DNA from: SSC3 sp035477015
GTDB taxonomy: Bacteria; Actinomycetota; Actinomycetes; Propionibacteriales; Nocardioidaceae
Length of the DNA stretch: 17,334 nt
Assembly (NCBI GenBank): GCA_035477015.1
Contig: DATILB010000198.1
Coordinates: 1 to 17,334, forward strand
Direction of reading: 5' to 3'
A model generated the notes under the pieces. That model made no database searches, was not told the DNA's origin, and was given only the letters and a program-made list of their open reading frames with translations. Shown here piece after piece: positions 7,065 through 14,820 of the stretch (the stretch's first letter is position 1; each line of letters opens with the position of its first letter). The position numbers and the translations under genes are program-made.

Positions 7065-9419
7065 ATGCCCGCGCACCAAGCATCCGAACACACTGACGTC
7101 GTCGTAGTGGGCTCCGGTTTCGGAGGCTCGGTTGCGGCGTACCGGATGGCTGAAGATGGTCGGTCCGTCGTCGTCCTCGAGCGTGGCCGCGCGTACCCAC
7201 CGGGTTCTTTCGCGCGCACGCCGGCGGAGATGGCCCGCAACTTCTGGGAGCCCGCAGAGGGCCAGCACGGACTCTTCGACATCTGGACCTTCGATGGCCT
7301 CGAGGGCATCGTTTCCAGCGGACTGGGTGGCGGGTCCCTGATCTACGCCAACGTGCTGCTCCGCAAGGACGAGAAGTGGTTCGTCCACGAGTCTCCGCTG
7401 CCGGGTGGCGGCTACGAGCACTGGCCGATCTCGCGGGCCCAGCTCGAGACCCACTACGACGCGGTCGAGCAGATGATCGGCGCGAACCGATACCCGTACA
7501 CCGACACTCCCAAGACAGAAGCGATGCGCGAGGCGGCCGCCGGCCTGGGGCTGGACTTCCAGACGCCCCCGCTCGCCATCAGCTTCGCCCGCAGACCGGG
7601 TGAGCCTCCGGTCGCGCGGGCCGAGCTGCCGACGCCGGCGTACGGCAACGTGCACGGGCTGCCACGCTTGACCTGTCGCGGCTGCGGTGAGTGCAACCTG
7701 GGCTGCAACGACGGCTCCAAGAACACCATGGACCACACCTACCTCTCGGCAGCCCAGCACCTCGGTGCCGACCTGCGCACGCGCCACGAGGTCAAGGGCT
7801 TCCGACCGCTCGCTGGTGGTGGCTACGAGGTCACCTACGCCATCCACACGGGAGCCCACGGCGAGAAGGCCACCGGGTTACCGACGCTGACGATCACCTG
7901 CGAGCGACTGATCCTGGCGGCAGGCACGTTCGGCACCAGCTACCTGCTGCTCCGCAACGTCTCTGCGTTCCCGGGGATGAGCTCGACGCTCGGCAGCAGG
8001 TTCAGCGGCAACGGGGACCTGCTGGGTCTGCTCTTCGGTGCGACCAAGGAGGGGCGGCCGCGGGCCGTCGAAGGCAGTCGCGGTCCGGTGATCACCACCG
8101 CGATCCGGATCGGCGACGCAGCCGATGGCGACGGCAGCACCGGGCGGGGCTTCTACGTCGAGGACGCGGGCTATCCGGGCTTTACCGACTGGCTCGCCGA
8201 GTCCACCCAGGCCGGGGCGGCTGTGAAGCGGGCCGGCCGATTCGCGCTCAAGAGGATCCGCGAGCGGATCACAGACTCAGCGGACTCCTCCATCGGTGCG
8301 GACCTCGGCGAACTCCTCGGCGACGGGGCGCTCTCCAGCACGTCGCTCCCGCTTCTGGGGATGGGCCGCGACATCCCCGACGGCGTCCTCCACCTCGAAG
8401 AGGGGCGCCTCGCCGCGGCCTGGACGACTGAGACGTCCCTGGAGTACTTCGAAGGCGTCCGGCGCACGATGCAGGCGATCGGGTCGTACCTCGGGGCGTC
8501 GTACCACGACAACCCGCTCTGGCTCGGAAAGCGCGTGATCACCGTGCACCCACTCGGCGGTGCCCCCATGGCCCGGCAGGCAGCGGAAGGCGTCTGCGAC
8601 GAGTACGGCGAGGTCTTCGGCTACCCGGGTCTGCACGTCATGGACGGTGCGCTCCTGCCCGGCCCGGTGGGCGCGAACCCATCGCTGACCATCGCTGCCG
8701 TGGCCGACAGGTGCTGCACCCACATCGTCGAGTCGTCGCCTCGCGGCAGCCTGCTCTCCGGTGCCCCGGCGGCCGAGCCCCCGCGGTCCGCTCCGGTGGC
8801 GGTGGAGCCGCTCGGCGTGTCGTTCACCGAGCAGATGAAGGGTTTCGTCGCACTAGGTGTGACCGACCCCGCCCAGGGCTTCGAGCAAGGTCGCGCGGCT
8901 GGGGACCGCCTGATGTTCGAGCTGACCATCTCCACCAACGACGTCGACCGGTTCGTGCAGGAGGCGGAGCACGAGGGGAACGCCGTCGGCTACGTAGAGA
9001 GCGACGTACTCGGCGGCCGATTCGACGTCGAACGCGGCTGGTTCAACCTGTTCGTCGAGCGCGACGACCCGACGTCGCGACAGATGCTCTACCGGCTGTG
9101 GCTTTCGGGCCCAGGCGGCAACCCGATGACATTCACTGGCGTGAAGCGCGTTCACGACGACCCTGGGTTCGACCTTTGGCGCGACACGTCGACGCTTTAC
9201 GTGCACATCCTCGAGGGCCACGTGCTTCCCGGGGACGAAGGACCCGTGGCCGCGGCAGGGATCATCACGATCCACCTGCCCGACTTCGCCAAGCAGCTCA
9301 CGACCTTCCGCAGCCACGGCCCGAGGCGAGTCCACGGCCTCGAAGCCTTCGGACGTCTCTTCCTCGGCCAGCTCTGGGACGTCTACGGGAAGGCGTTCGC
9401 CGACAAGGGGGACTCGTGA
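7065..9419 (+). CDS. GMC flavin oxidoreductase, cholesterol-oxidase-like, with extra C-terminal domain
   Basis: The 784-residue protein has a GMC-type FAD fold: GSGFGGS at 16-22, E39 at the end of the second strand, and GLGGGS at 86-91. The catalytic region carries VHPLGG (494-499, H495) and GANPS (536-540, N538), which fit the His/Asn pair of class I cholesterol oxidases. These enzymes oxidise sterol or other secondary alcohols with O2 or another acceptor. Residues 204-214 show CX2CX2CX3C. GMC enzymes of this type usually end near the Asn motif, yet here about 200 residues follow. Residues 580-784 form a separate, mostly beta domain that I cannot name. No signal peptide is seen at the chosen start. 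The stop overlaps the next start as GTGA. The substrate is inferred only as a hydrophobic alcohol. Confidence 0.88.
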   Translation: MPAHQASEHTDVVVVGSGFGGSVAAYRMAEDGRSVVVLERGRAYPPGSFARTPAEMARNFWEPAEGQHGLFDIWTFDGLEGIVSSGLGGGSLIYANVLLRKDEKWFVHESPLPGGGYEHWPISRAQLETHYDAVEQMIGANRYPYTDTPKTEAMREAAAGLGLDFQTPPLAISFARRPGEPPVARAELPTPAYGNVHGLPRLTCRGCGECNLGCNDGSKNTMDHTYLSAAQHLGADLRTRHEVKGFRPLAGGGYEVTYAIHTGAHGEKATGLPTLTITCERLILAAGTFGTSYLLLRNVSAFPGMSSTLGSRFSGNGDLLGLLFGATKEGRPRAVEGSRGPVITTAIRIGDAADGDGSTGRGFYVEDAGYPGFTDWLAESTQAGAAVKRAGRFALKRIRERITDSADSSIGADLGELLGDGALSSTSLPLLGMGRDIPDGVLHLEEGRLAAAWTTETSLEYFEGVRRTMQAIGSYLGASYHDNPLWLGKRVITVHPLGGAPMARQAAEGVCDEYGEVFGYPGLHVMDGALLPGPVGANPSLTIAAVADRCCTHIVESSPRGSLLSGAPAAEPPRSAPVAVEPLGVSFTEQMKGFVALGVTDPAQGFEQGRAAGDRLMFELTISTNDVDRFVQEAEHEGNAVGYVESDVLGGRFDVERGWFNLFVERDDPTSRQMLYRLWLSGPGGNPMTFTGVKRVHDDPGFDLWRDTSTLYVHILEGHVLPGDEGPVAAAGIITIHLPDFAKQLTTFRSHGPRRVHGLEAFGRLFLGQLWDVYGKAFADKGDS

Positions 9420-11269
9420 AGCGGGAGGAACTCGCCAAGCACTATGGTCAGCTCAACTTCACGCCTCAGGACTCCGTCCGCTGGCTCGCGCCGGGAGAGC
9501 TGATCAGGGCTGGGATCAAGACCCTGCTGTCGGCGGTCTTCGCCGACTACGCCGACAAGCGGGAGATCCAGAACAGCTTCGAGGACCATGTCGTGACGGT
9601 CCCGGCACACCTGATCGGTCCAGGACGCGACTTCTGGTTCGACTACACCGCGGACACCGGCGACGGCTTCGACGCCACGTTCACCGTCGCCTCGCTCCTC
9701 GGCCAGCCGTCGTTGCGCGTGGAAGGGGTGGAGGGAGAGCTGCCCCGCGGGCGGATGCTCGTCCTGGGCGGCGACGAGGTGTACCCGACCGCGTCCGCCA
9801 AGGCTTACGAGGACCGGCTGATCGGTCCCTTTCGTGCGGCGATGCCGACCGCCACCCCCGAGCCGTTGATGCTCGCCCTTCCCGGCAACCACGACTGGTA
9901 CGACGGCCTCACGGCATTCCTGCGCGTGTTCACGCACGAGCGCTACATCGGCGGATGGAAGACGGCCCAACCCCGCAGCTACTTCACCGCGAAGCTGCCC
10001 TACGGCTGGTGGCTGGTGGGCCTCGACAGCCAGTTCGACTCGTACTTCGACGACCCGCAGATCAAGTACTTCGAGCGGACACTGACCGCCAACCTCAGCG
10101 AAGGCGATGGCGTGATCCTCTGCTCGGCCTCGCCCACGTGGATGAAGACCATCGGCGACCCGGACGCCTTCAACAGCCTGGACTGGTTCGAGCGCAAGTT
10201 CATCCGCTCCCGCCGCATCCCCGGGACCGACCAGCGCGAGGCGACCGGTGCCGAGGTTCGGCTGTTCCTGACCGGCGACAAGCACCACTACGTGCGGTAC
10301 GTCGAGCAGTTCGGCGCGGACGATGTGGTCGAGCCTGGGATCGCTCGCCAGCTCGTCACCTGCGGGCTGGGCGGCGCCTACTCCTCCGCGACGCATGACC
10401 TGGTCGAGGAGCTGCACCTGCTGCCGGAGGACTCCCGAAGCTGGCGCGACGGCGACGGCGCCGCAACCTTCCGGCAGGAGGGCGAGATGTACCCGAGCCC
10501 CGCCACGTCCCGCCTGTGGAAGGCTCGGATCGCGGTGCCTTGGTGCCCGCAGTGGCTCGTCCGTCGCAACCCCGGCTTGCTCTCGCTGGTGGGCGGTCTC
10601 CACCTGGCGATCTTCTCGGTCCTGCTCCTGATCTTCTGGCAGGGAGTCGGGACGGCGGAGAACAGGGGCCTCTTCGGCGCCTACCTCGATTCCGGCTGGG
10701 ACGAGCTGTTCGGGTTCGCTGGGGAGCTCTTGGCTGTTGCCGCGGTCGCGGCGGCCATCGGGCTGGCGCCCATGGTGCGTCGGCGACCACCCATCGTGTC
10801 GGTGGCGGTGACTGCCCTGGTCCTGACGCAGCTGCTGGTAGGGCTTGCGTGCTTCGTCGGGTTCGGTCTCCTCCCGCACGCGCAGTTCCTGCTCCTCCCG
10901 GACTGGATCCAGCTCACCAGCGGTGCCGCCGTAGCAGCCGTCGTGGGTGGGCTCGTGGGCGTCAGCGCGTTTGGGCTCTACGTCGTCTTTGGGAAGAGCG
11001 ACAGCGCCAAGGAGTGGGCGTACTCCGGCCAGGCGATCGACGACGGCAAGGGCTTCCTGCGCATCCGCCTCGACAGCGACGGCACCCTCACGATCCACCC
11101 CCTGGTGGTCGACGAGGTACACCGCGACTTCGCCATCTCGCCGGATCCCGTCCAGCTCAAGGCCAACCGGTCCACGCGCGTCCCCGTGCCCGAAGGGGAC
11201 CTGCCGGCGCCACGCCTTATCGAGCAGCCCTTCACCATCCTGCGTTCCGCGACGAAGGAGACGTCATGA
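9416..11269 (+). CDS. Membrane-anchored calcineurin-like metallophosphoesterase
   Basis: The 617-residue protein starts at GTG 9416, overlapping the previous stop (GTGA), with a purine-rich AAGGGGG just upstream. Metal-site motifs appear in order: ADTGDG (79-84), GGDEVYP (118-124), GNHDWYDG (157-164) and GDKHHY (287-292). The classic DxH is replaced by DxGD, GHxH by GDxHH, and the usual middle His segment by SASPTW. So it belongs to a divergent branch of the superfamily. Four membrane helices follow at about 386-408, 433-453, 459-484 and 500-525, then a 90-residue C-terminal tail. No signal peptide is seen, so the catalytic domain is probably cytoplasmic or at the inner face. The product is probably a phosphodiesterase or phosphatase acting on a membrane-associated substrate. 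It overlaps the next gene by ATGA. Confidence 0.85.
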   Translation: MKREELAKHYGQLNFTPQDSVRWLAPGELIRAGIKTLLSAVFADYADKREIQNSFEDHVVTVPAHLIGPGRDFWFDYTADTGDGFDATFTVASLLGQPSLRVEGVEGELPRGRMLVLGGDEVYPTASAKAYEDRLIGPFRAAMPTATPEPLMLALPGNHDWYDGLTAFLRVFTHERYIGGWKTAQPRSYFTAKLPYGWWLVGLDSQFDSYFDDPQIKYFERTLTANLSEGDGVILCSASPTWMKTIGDPDAFNSLDWFERKFIRSRRIPGTDQREATGAEVRLFLTGDKHHYVRYVEQFGADDVVEPGIARQLVTCGLGGAYSSATHDLVEELHLLPEDSRSWRDGDGAATFRQEGEMYPSPATSRLWKARIAVPWCPQWLVRRNPGLLSLVGGLHLAIFSVLLLIFWQGVGTAENRGLFGAYLDSGWDELFGFAGELLAVAAVAAAIGLAPMVRRRPPIVSVAVTALVLTQLLVGLACFVGFGLLPHAQFLLLPDWIQLTSGAAVAAVVGGLVGVSAFGLYVVFGKSDSAKEWAYSGQAIDDGKGFLRIRLDSDGTLTIHPLVVDEVHRDFAISPDPVQLKANRSTRVPVPEGDLPAPRLIEQPFTILRSATKETS

Positions 11270-12375
11270 CCACCACCAAGCAGCGCAGCATCCCGCTCTT
11301 CACCCTCGAGGGCGTCAAGGATGCCGAAGTCTCGACGCACTTCATCACGACGGGGGACATGCTCGGCCTCTCGGCGTTCCGCTTCCTGCGCGAGCCGTCG
11401 GACGACGTCGTACTCCTCATCCATGGCCTGACCACCTCCACCGACATGTTCGTCATGCCGGAGCACTACAACGTGGTCAGCTACCTGCTGGACCACGGCT
11501 ACACCGATGTTTGGAGCCTCGACTTCCGGATGAGCAACCGGCACTCGTACAACATGCGCCGGCACAGCTACACGATGGATGACGTCGCGCTCTACGACTT
11601 CCCGGCCGCCCTGGCGGAGATCCGGCAGCACATCGGCGACCGCCGCCTTCACGTCATCTGCCACTGCCTCGGGGCGGTGTCGTTCATGATGAGCCTCTTC
11701 GGTGGCGCGGTCACGGACGTCAGAAGCGTGATCGCCAACAGCGTCGCTCTCACTCCGAGGGTGCCGCGCTGGTCACGACTGAAGCTGGCCTCGGCGCCCT
11801 TCATGGTCGAGAAGATCCTCAGCGTTCCTTACCTCGACCCCCGTGCCAGCGAGGACCCGGGCCTCACCCGGGGGCGCGTCTTCTCCGCGGCGGTCTCGAA
11901 GTTCCACCGCGAGTGCGACGTACCTGCCTGCCACATGCTCAGCATGATGTGGGGGACCGGGTGGCCCGCCCTCTACGAGCACGACAACCTGGCCGACGTC
12001 ACCCACGACCGGGGAGGGGACCTCTACGGACCGACGAGCATGAACTACTACCGGCACGTGTTGGCCATGGTGAAGGCCGGCAACACCGCCGTGAAGTACA
12101 GCCAGGCCGACCCCAGGTACGACTCGCTGCCGAACAACTACTTCGAGCGCGCGCCCGAGATCCAGACGCCAGTGCTCTTCATGACGGGTGCGGACAACAA
12201 GGTCTTCACCGACTCCAACATCGAGTGCCACCGCCGCCTCGAGCAGATCGTGCCCGGGCGGCACCAGCTGCATGTCTTCCCCGGCTACGGTCACCAGGAC
12301 CCGTTCATGGGCAAGCACAACGACCGCGACATCTTCCCGAGGCTCGTCCAGTTCCTGGACGAGAACCGGGGCTGA
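11266..12375 (+). CDS. Alpha/beta hydrolase with Cys nucleophile
   Basis: This 369-residue protein has an alpha/beta hydrolase fold: LIHGLTT (51-57) gives the oxyanion-hole strand, CHCLG (132-136) is the nucleophile elbow, D310 in TGADNKVF is the likely acid, and H343 in GYGHQDP is the base. The elbow has Cys (C134) where most esterases have Ser, as in PHA synthases and some acyltransferases. That suggests acyl transfer or thioester chemistry, or an altered hydrolase. There is no signal peptide. ATG 11266 overlaps the previous stop as ATGA and follows GAAGGAG (11254-11260), so coupling is clear. I recall fusions in other bacteria of GMC oxidases to hydrolases of this kind, which would fit its position; that recollection is unverified. 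Confidence 0.88.
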   Translation: MTTTKQRSIPLFTLEGVKDAEVSTHFITTGDMLGLSAFRFLREPSDDVVLLIHGLTTSTDMFVMPEHYNVVSYLLDHGYTDVWSLDFRMSNRHSYNMRRHSYTMDDVALYDFPAALAEIRQHIGDRRLHVICHCLGAVSFMMSLFGGAVTDVRSVIANSVALTPRVPRWSRLKLASAPFMVEKILSVPYLDPRASEDPGLTRGRVFSAAVSKFHRECDVPACHMLSMMWGTGWPALYEHDNLADVTHDRGGDLYGPTSMNYYRHVLAMVKAGNTAVKYSQADPRYDSLPNNYFERAPEIQTPVLFMTGADNKVFTDSNIECHRRLEQIVPGRHQLHVFPGYGHQDPFMGKHNDRDIFPRLVQFLDENRG

Positions 12376-12390
12376 CCAGGAGGTACGCCG

Positions 12391-12831
12391 ATGGCCGCAA
12401 GGCTGCAGCACGTCACCGAGATCGGAGCCACCCCTGAGCGGGTGTGGGCCGCGTTGACCGACCTTCAGGGCTGGAAGTCCTGGAACGTCACTCTGACCGA
12501 ACCTGACGGCGCACTCGTCGTGGGCTCCGTGGTGAAGATGAAGCTCACCATGGACAAGCGCTCAATGCCGATGCGCCAAAAGATCATCGAGGTCTCGCCA
12601 CCGTCCGTGCTGCGCTGGCAGAGCCGCTTCGGGCCGTCCTGGATGTTCTCGGTCATGCGCACCTTCCGGATCGAGCAAGCAGGGGAGGGGCGATCCCGAC
12701 TCGAGCAGTCCGAGGAGGGGACCGGGCTGCTGGCGGGCACCATCTTCAGGTTCACCGGGCCGCCGACCGTGCGCGGCTATGCCGCGATCGCCGAGGGTCT
12801 GGACCGCCACCTGTCGGACCGAATTGGTTGA
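12391..12831 (+). CDS. SRPBCC (START/Bet v1-like) domain protein
   Basis: The 146-residue protein is a single SRPBCC domain, a helix-grip fold enclosing a hydrophobic pocket. The opening strand plus helix (HVTEIGATPERVWAALTDL, 7-25) and WKSWN (28-32) are typical. Strands occupy the middle, and a long C-terminal helix runs from about 127 to 143. Members bind lipids, sterols or polyketides, act as cyclases, or only carry ligands; no catalytic residue can be assigned. The ATG has AGGAGG at 12378-12383, 7 nt upstream, so it is strongly translated. It lies 15 nt after the hydrolase gene in the same operon. A binding or presentation role for the operon's hydrophobic substrate is inference. Confidence 0.85.
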   Translation: MAARLQHVTEIGATPERVWAALTDLQGWKSWNVTLTEPDGALVVGSVVKMKLTMDKRSMPMRQKIIEVSPPSVLRWQSRFGPSWMFSVMRTFRIEQAGEGRSRLEQSEEGTGLLAGTIFRFTGPPTVRGYAAIAEGLDRHLSDRIG

Positions 12832-12862
12832 CGGCCCGATTTGTCGGTAGTTGACTCCGGGC

Positions 12863-13285
12863 ATGACCCCAGAAGAGAACATGGCCATCGTCCGCAGTGC
12901 CTACGAGGACGGCATCAACCAAGGGGACGTCGGCCGGCACATCGACGCCTTCGCTCCCGGATACGTGAACCACTTCGCCGGCCGTGACCTCGATGCCGCT
13001 GCATTCGAGAAGGTCTTCCAGGAGTTCTACGAAGGCTTCCCGGACCTGAACACCACGATCATGGACATCTTCGCCTCAGGGAACATGGTGGCGGTCCGGC
13101 ACCGGTACCGCGGCACCCACACGGGCAACTACATCGGGTTCCCGGCCACCGGGGTCGCATGTGACGTGCCCGCACACGACATCTACCGGATGACCGACGA
13201 CGGCAAGATCGCCGAGGAGTGGGTCGTGATGGATCAGCTGCAGATGCTGCAGCAGATCGGCGTCATCCCGCGCCGGGAGGCCTGA
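12863..13285 (+). CDS. SnoaL-like (NTF2-fold) ester-cyclase-type protein
   Basis: Taken from ATG 12863 the protein has 140 residues and the alpha+beta NTF2 fold of SnoaL-like polyketide cyclases. It starts MTPEENMAIVRSAYEDGINQ, as members commonly do. The region RGTHTG (83-88), FPATG (93-97) and DIYRM (106-110), then EEWVVMDQLQMLQQIG (118-133), matches the family core; D124 sits where the catalytic acid of SnoaL is expected. The start is uncertain. A TTG at 12851 is in frame and an ATG at 12881 is near AGAAGAG, while 12863 itself lacks a good Shine-Dalgarno sequence. Family members are cyclases, hydratases or simple ligand binders, so function stays open. It lies 31 nt after the SRPBCC gene and 4 nt before the FAD oxidase start. 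Confidence 0.82.
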   Translation: MTPEENMAIVRSAYEDGINQGDVGRHIDAFAPGYVNHFAGRDLDAAAFEKVFQEFYEGFPDLNTTIMDIFASGNMVAVRHRYRGTHTGNYIGFPATGVACDVPAHDIYRMTDDGKIAEEWVVMDQLQMLQQIGVIPRREA

Positions 13286-13289
13286 GACC

Positions 13290-14711
13290 GTGGGGCAGCC
13301 GGCCTTCAAGGGGACGGCTGCCTGGCGTCGGCAGATCAACAGCCACGAGACCTTCACCCACGACAGCCTCGACAGTCTCGGTTACGACTGGAGCCGGATC
13401 GCTGATCCGGAGGTCCAGCCGCGGTTCCCGCTGAAGATCTACCTGCCGCAGACCACCGACGACGTCGTGCGCGTCGTCAACGAGGTCAAGCAGCTGGGCG
13501 AGCAGCTCGTCATCCGCAGCAAGGGGCACTCGAGCAACGACCTCGTGCTGGCCGACCGGGGCACCGTGCTGGTCACCGAGAAGCTGGTCGGCTCGATCTC
13601 CCTCGACGAGGAGGCGATGACCGTCACCGTCCAGGGCGGCCAGATCTCGGCGGATGCGGATGAGTGGCTGGCCGCGCGCGGCTACGGGCTGCCGGTGATC
13701 GGCGACCACAACCACATCACGGTGGCAGGCTTCGCCTCGGTCGGCGGGATCAGCGCCGCGTCACATCGGCACGGGCTGTTCGTCGACAACGTCGTGTCGC
13801 TCGAGCTGGTCGACTGGGACGGTAACGCCGTCGTCTGCAGTCGGACCGAGCGTTCCGACCTGTTCCACGCCGTACTCCTCGGCCTAGGTCGACTCGGGGT
13901 GATCACCACGATCACGCTCCGGGTGATCCGGATCAAGAAGTTCGACACCCTCTGGGCGAACGAGCAGACGCACTACCGGAAGTTCGAGGACTTCCTGGCT
14001 GCCACGGAGCCCCTGATGCTCGCGCCACCGCAGGACGCGCAGATGATGCGCGCGTTGTTCGCCGACCTGCTGCTGCACAACGGGAAGCGCTTCGGCATCG
14101 GTCAGCTGTCGCAGTACCGCGAGACCGACGAGAACCCCTACACCCGGACCATGAATACCGTCGCGTATGGCGCACTGCACCGCATCGGGTGGGCGGCCGG
14201 CCGACTCCCGAAGGACGTCGACAAGGCGATGAAGGGCGCGGGCTTCGCGAGCATCTTGTTCAGTCCGAAGTACGGCACCATCAAGAACGTCGAGACCTTC
14301 TCGGACCGGGTCCTCGACGCCACGGTGGGCGAGCCAACCAGGTATCTCGTCGCCCTGCCATCGGCGGAGCGCTACGCAGAGTTCTCGCGTCGGGCCTTCG
14401 ACCTCCTGCTCGACTACCGAGACCGCTTCAAGTGCATGACGTTCATCGCCCTGTACGTGAAGGGGATCAAGTCGGCGTACCTCGGCCACGGCGATGCCGA
14501 CGCGCTCTTCTGCGAGTGCCTCTTCGACATCGGAATCAACCCGAAGGGGATGACCGACGAGGTTCTCGACGCGATGGTCGAGGAACTCGACGACCTCTGC
14601 GTCGAGCTCGGGGTCGCCCGCTACATGCACAGCCGCACGACGCGTGACCCCGAGAAACGCCGCCTCATCGACCCCAACACGTACTACGCGGAGCGGCTGG
14701 GGCTGGCCTAA
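13290..14711 (+). CDS. VAO-type FAD-binding oxidoreductase
   Basis: The 473-residue protein has the FAD_binding_4 domain of the VAO/PCMH superfamily. RSKGHSSND (76-84) is the pyrophosphate loop; H80 is where several VAO enzymes attach FAD covalently. The second FAD segment is GDHNHITVAGFASVGG (138-153), followed by ISAASHRHG (154-162) and GLGRLGVIT (198-206). The remaining half, to YYAERLGL, is the substrate domain; it is not clearly a berberine-bridge or lactone oxidase C terminus. It shares overall layout with lactone, alditol and sterol side-chain (DHCR24-like) flavoenzymes. The start is GTG 13290, 9 nt after GGGAGG (13275-13280), and only 4 nt after the SnoaL stop. The window therefore holds two unrelated flavin oxidases in one operon. 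Confidence 0.87.
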   Translation: MGQPAFKGTAAWRRQINSHETFTHDSLDSLGYDWSRIADPEVQPRFPLKIYLPQTTDDVVRVVNEVKQLGEQLVIRSKGHSSNDLVLADRGTVLVTEKLVGSISLDEEAMTVTVQGGQISADADEWLAARGYGLPVIGDHNHITVAGFASVGGISAASHRHGLFVDNVVSLELVDWDGNAVVCSRTERSDLFHAVLLGLGRLGVITTITLRVIRIKKFDTLWANEQTHYRKFEDFLAATEPLMLAPPQDAQMMRALFADLLLHNGKRFGIGQLSQYRETDENPYTRTMNTVAYGALHRIGWAAGRLPKDVDKAMKGAGFASILFSPKYGTIKNVETFSDRVLDATVGEPTRYLVALPSAERYAEFSRRAFDLLLDYRDRFKCMTFIALYVKGIKSAYLGHGDADALFCECLFDIGINPKGMTDEVLDAMVEELDDLCVELGVARYMHSRTTRDPEKRRLIDPNTYYAERLGLA

Positions 14712-14752
14712 GCGGCGCGGGGGTTGTCCACAGTCCGGGAACCGGGCCTGGT

Positions 14753-14782
14753 CCCTGTAACACGAACCGTGTAGAAACAGGG
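14753..14782 (+). terminator. Bipartite hairpin between the oxidase operon and tadA
   Basis: CCCTGT (14753-14758) pairs with ACAGGG (14777-14782), and inside it ACACG (14760-14764) pairs with CGTGT (14768-14772) around an AAC loop. An A on the left and AGAA on the right form an internal bulge. The structure follows the stop of the oxidase gene by 41 nt and ends 38 nt before tadA. No T-run follows, so it may be a terminator of the high-GC kind, or a leader structure of the tad transcript. I see no clear promoter in 14712-14820. Confidence 0.35.
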
Positions 14783-14820
14783 CGACCAAACGCACCTTTG
14801 GCCGAAGGGCATCCCGGGGC

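Noticed and set aside
8711..9415. Upstream in-frame extension of the metallophosphoesterase frame
   Set aside because: The extension is out-of-frame GMC coding sequence, rich in Arg and Pro. The GTG at 9416 with GTGA overlap and a purine-rich site is the better start.
9383..11122. Minus-strand open frame of 579 codons opposite the metallophosphoesterase
   Set aside because: It is a high-GC shadow: composition is Arg/Gly/Glu/Val/Gln-rich without motifs, and the plus strand carries clear catalytic motifs and coupled starts.
12828..12856. TTGACG-N17-TTGACT as a promoter for a leaderless SnoaL gene at 12863
   Set aside because: Spacing is attractive, but the -10 lacks the nearly invariant A at position 2, and the gene lies inside a tight operon.
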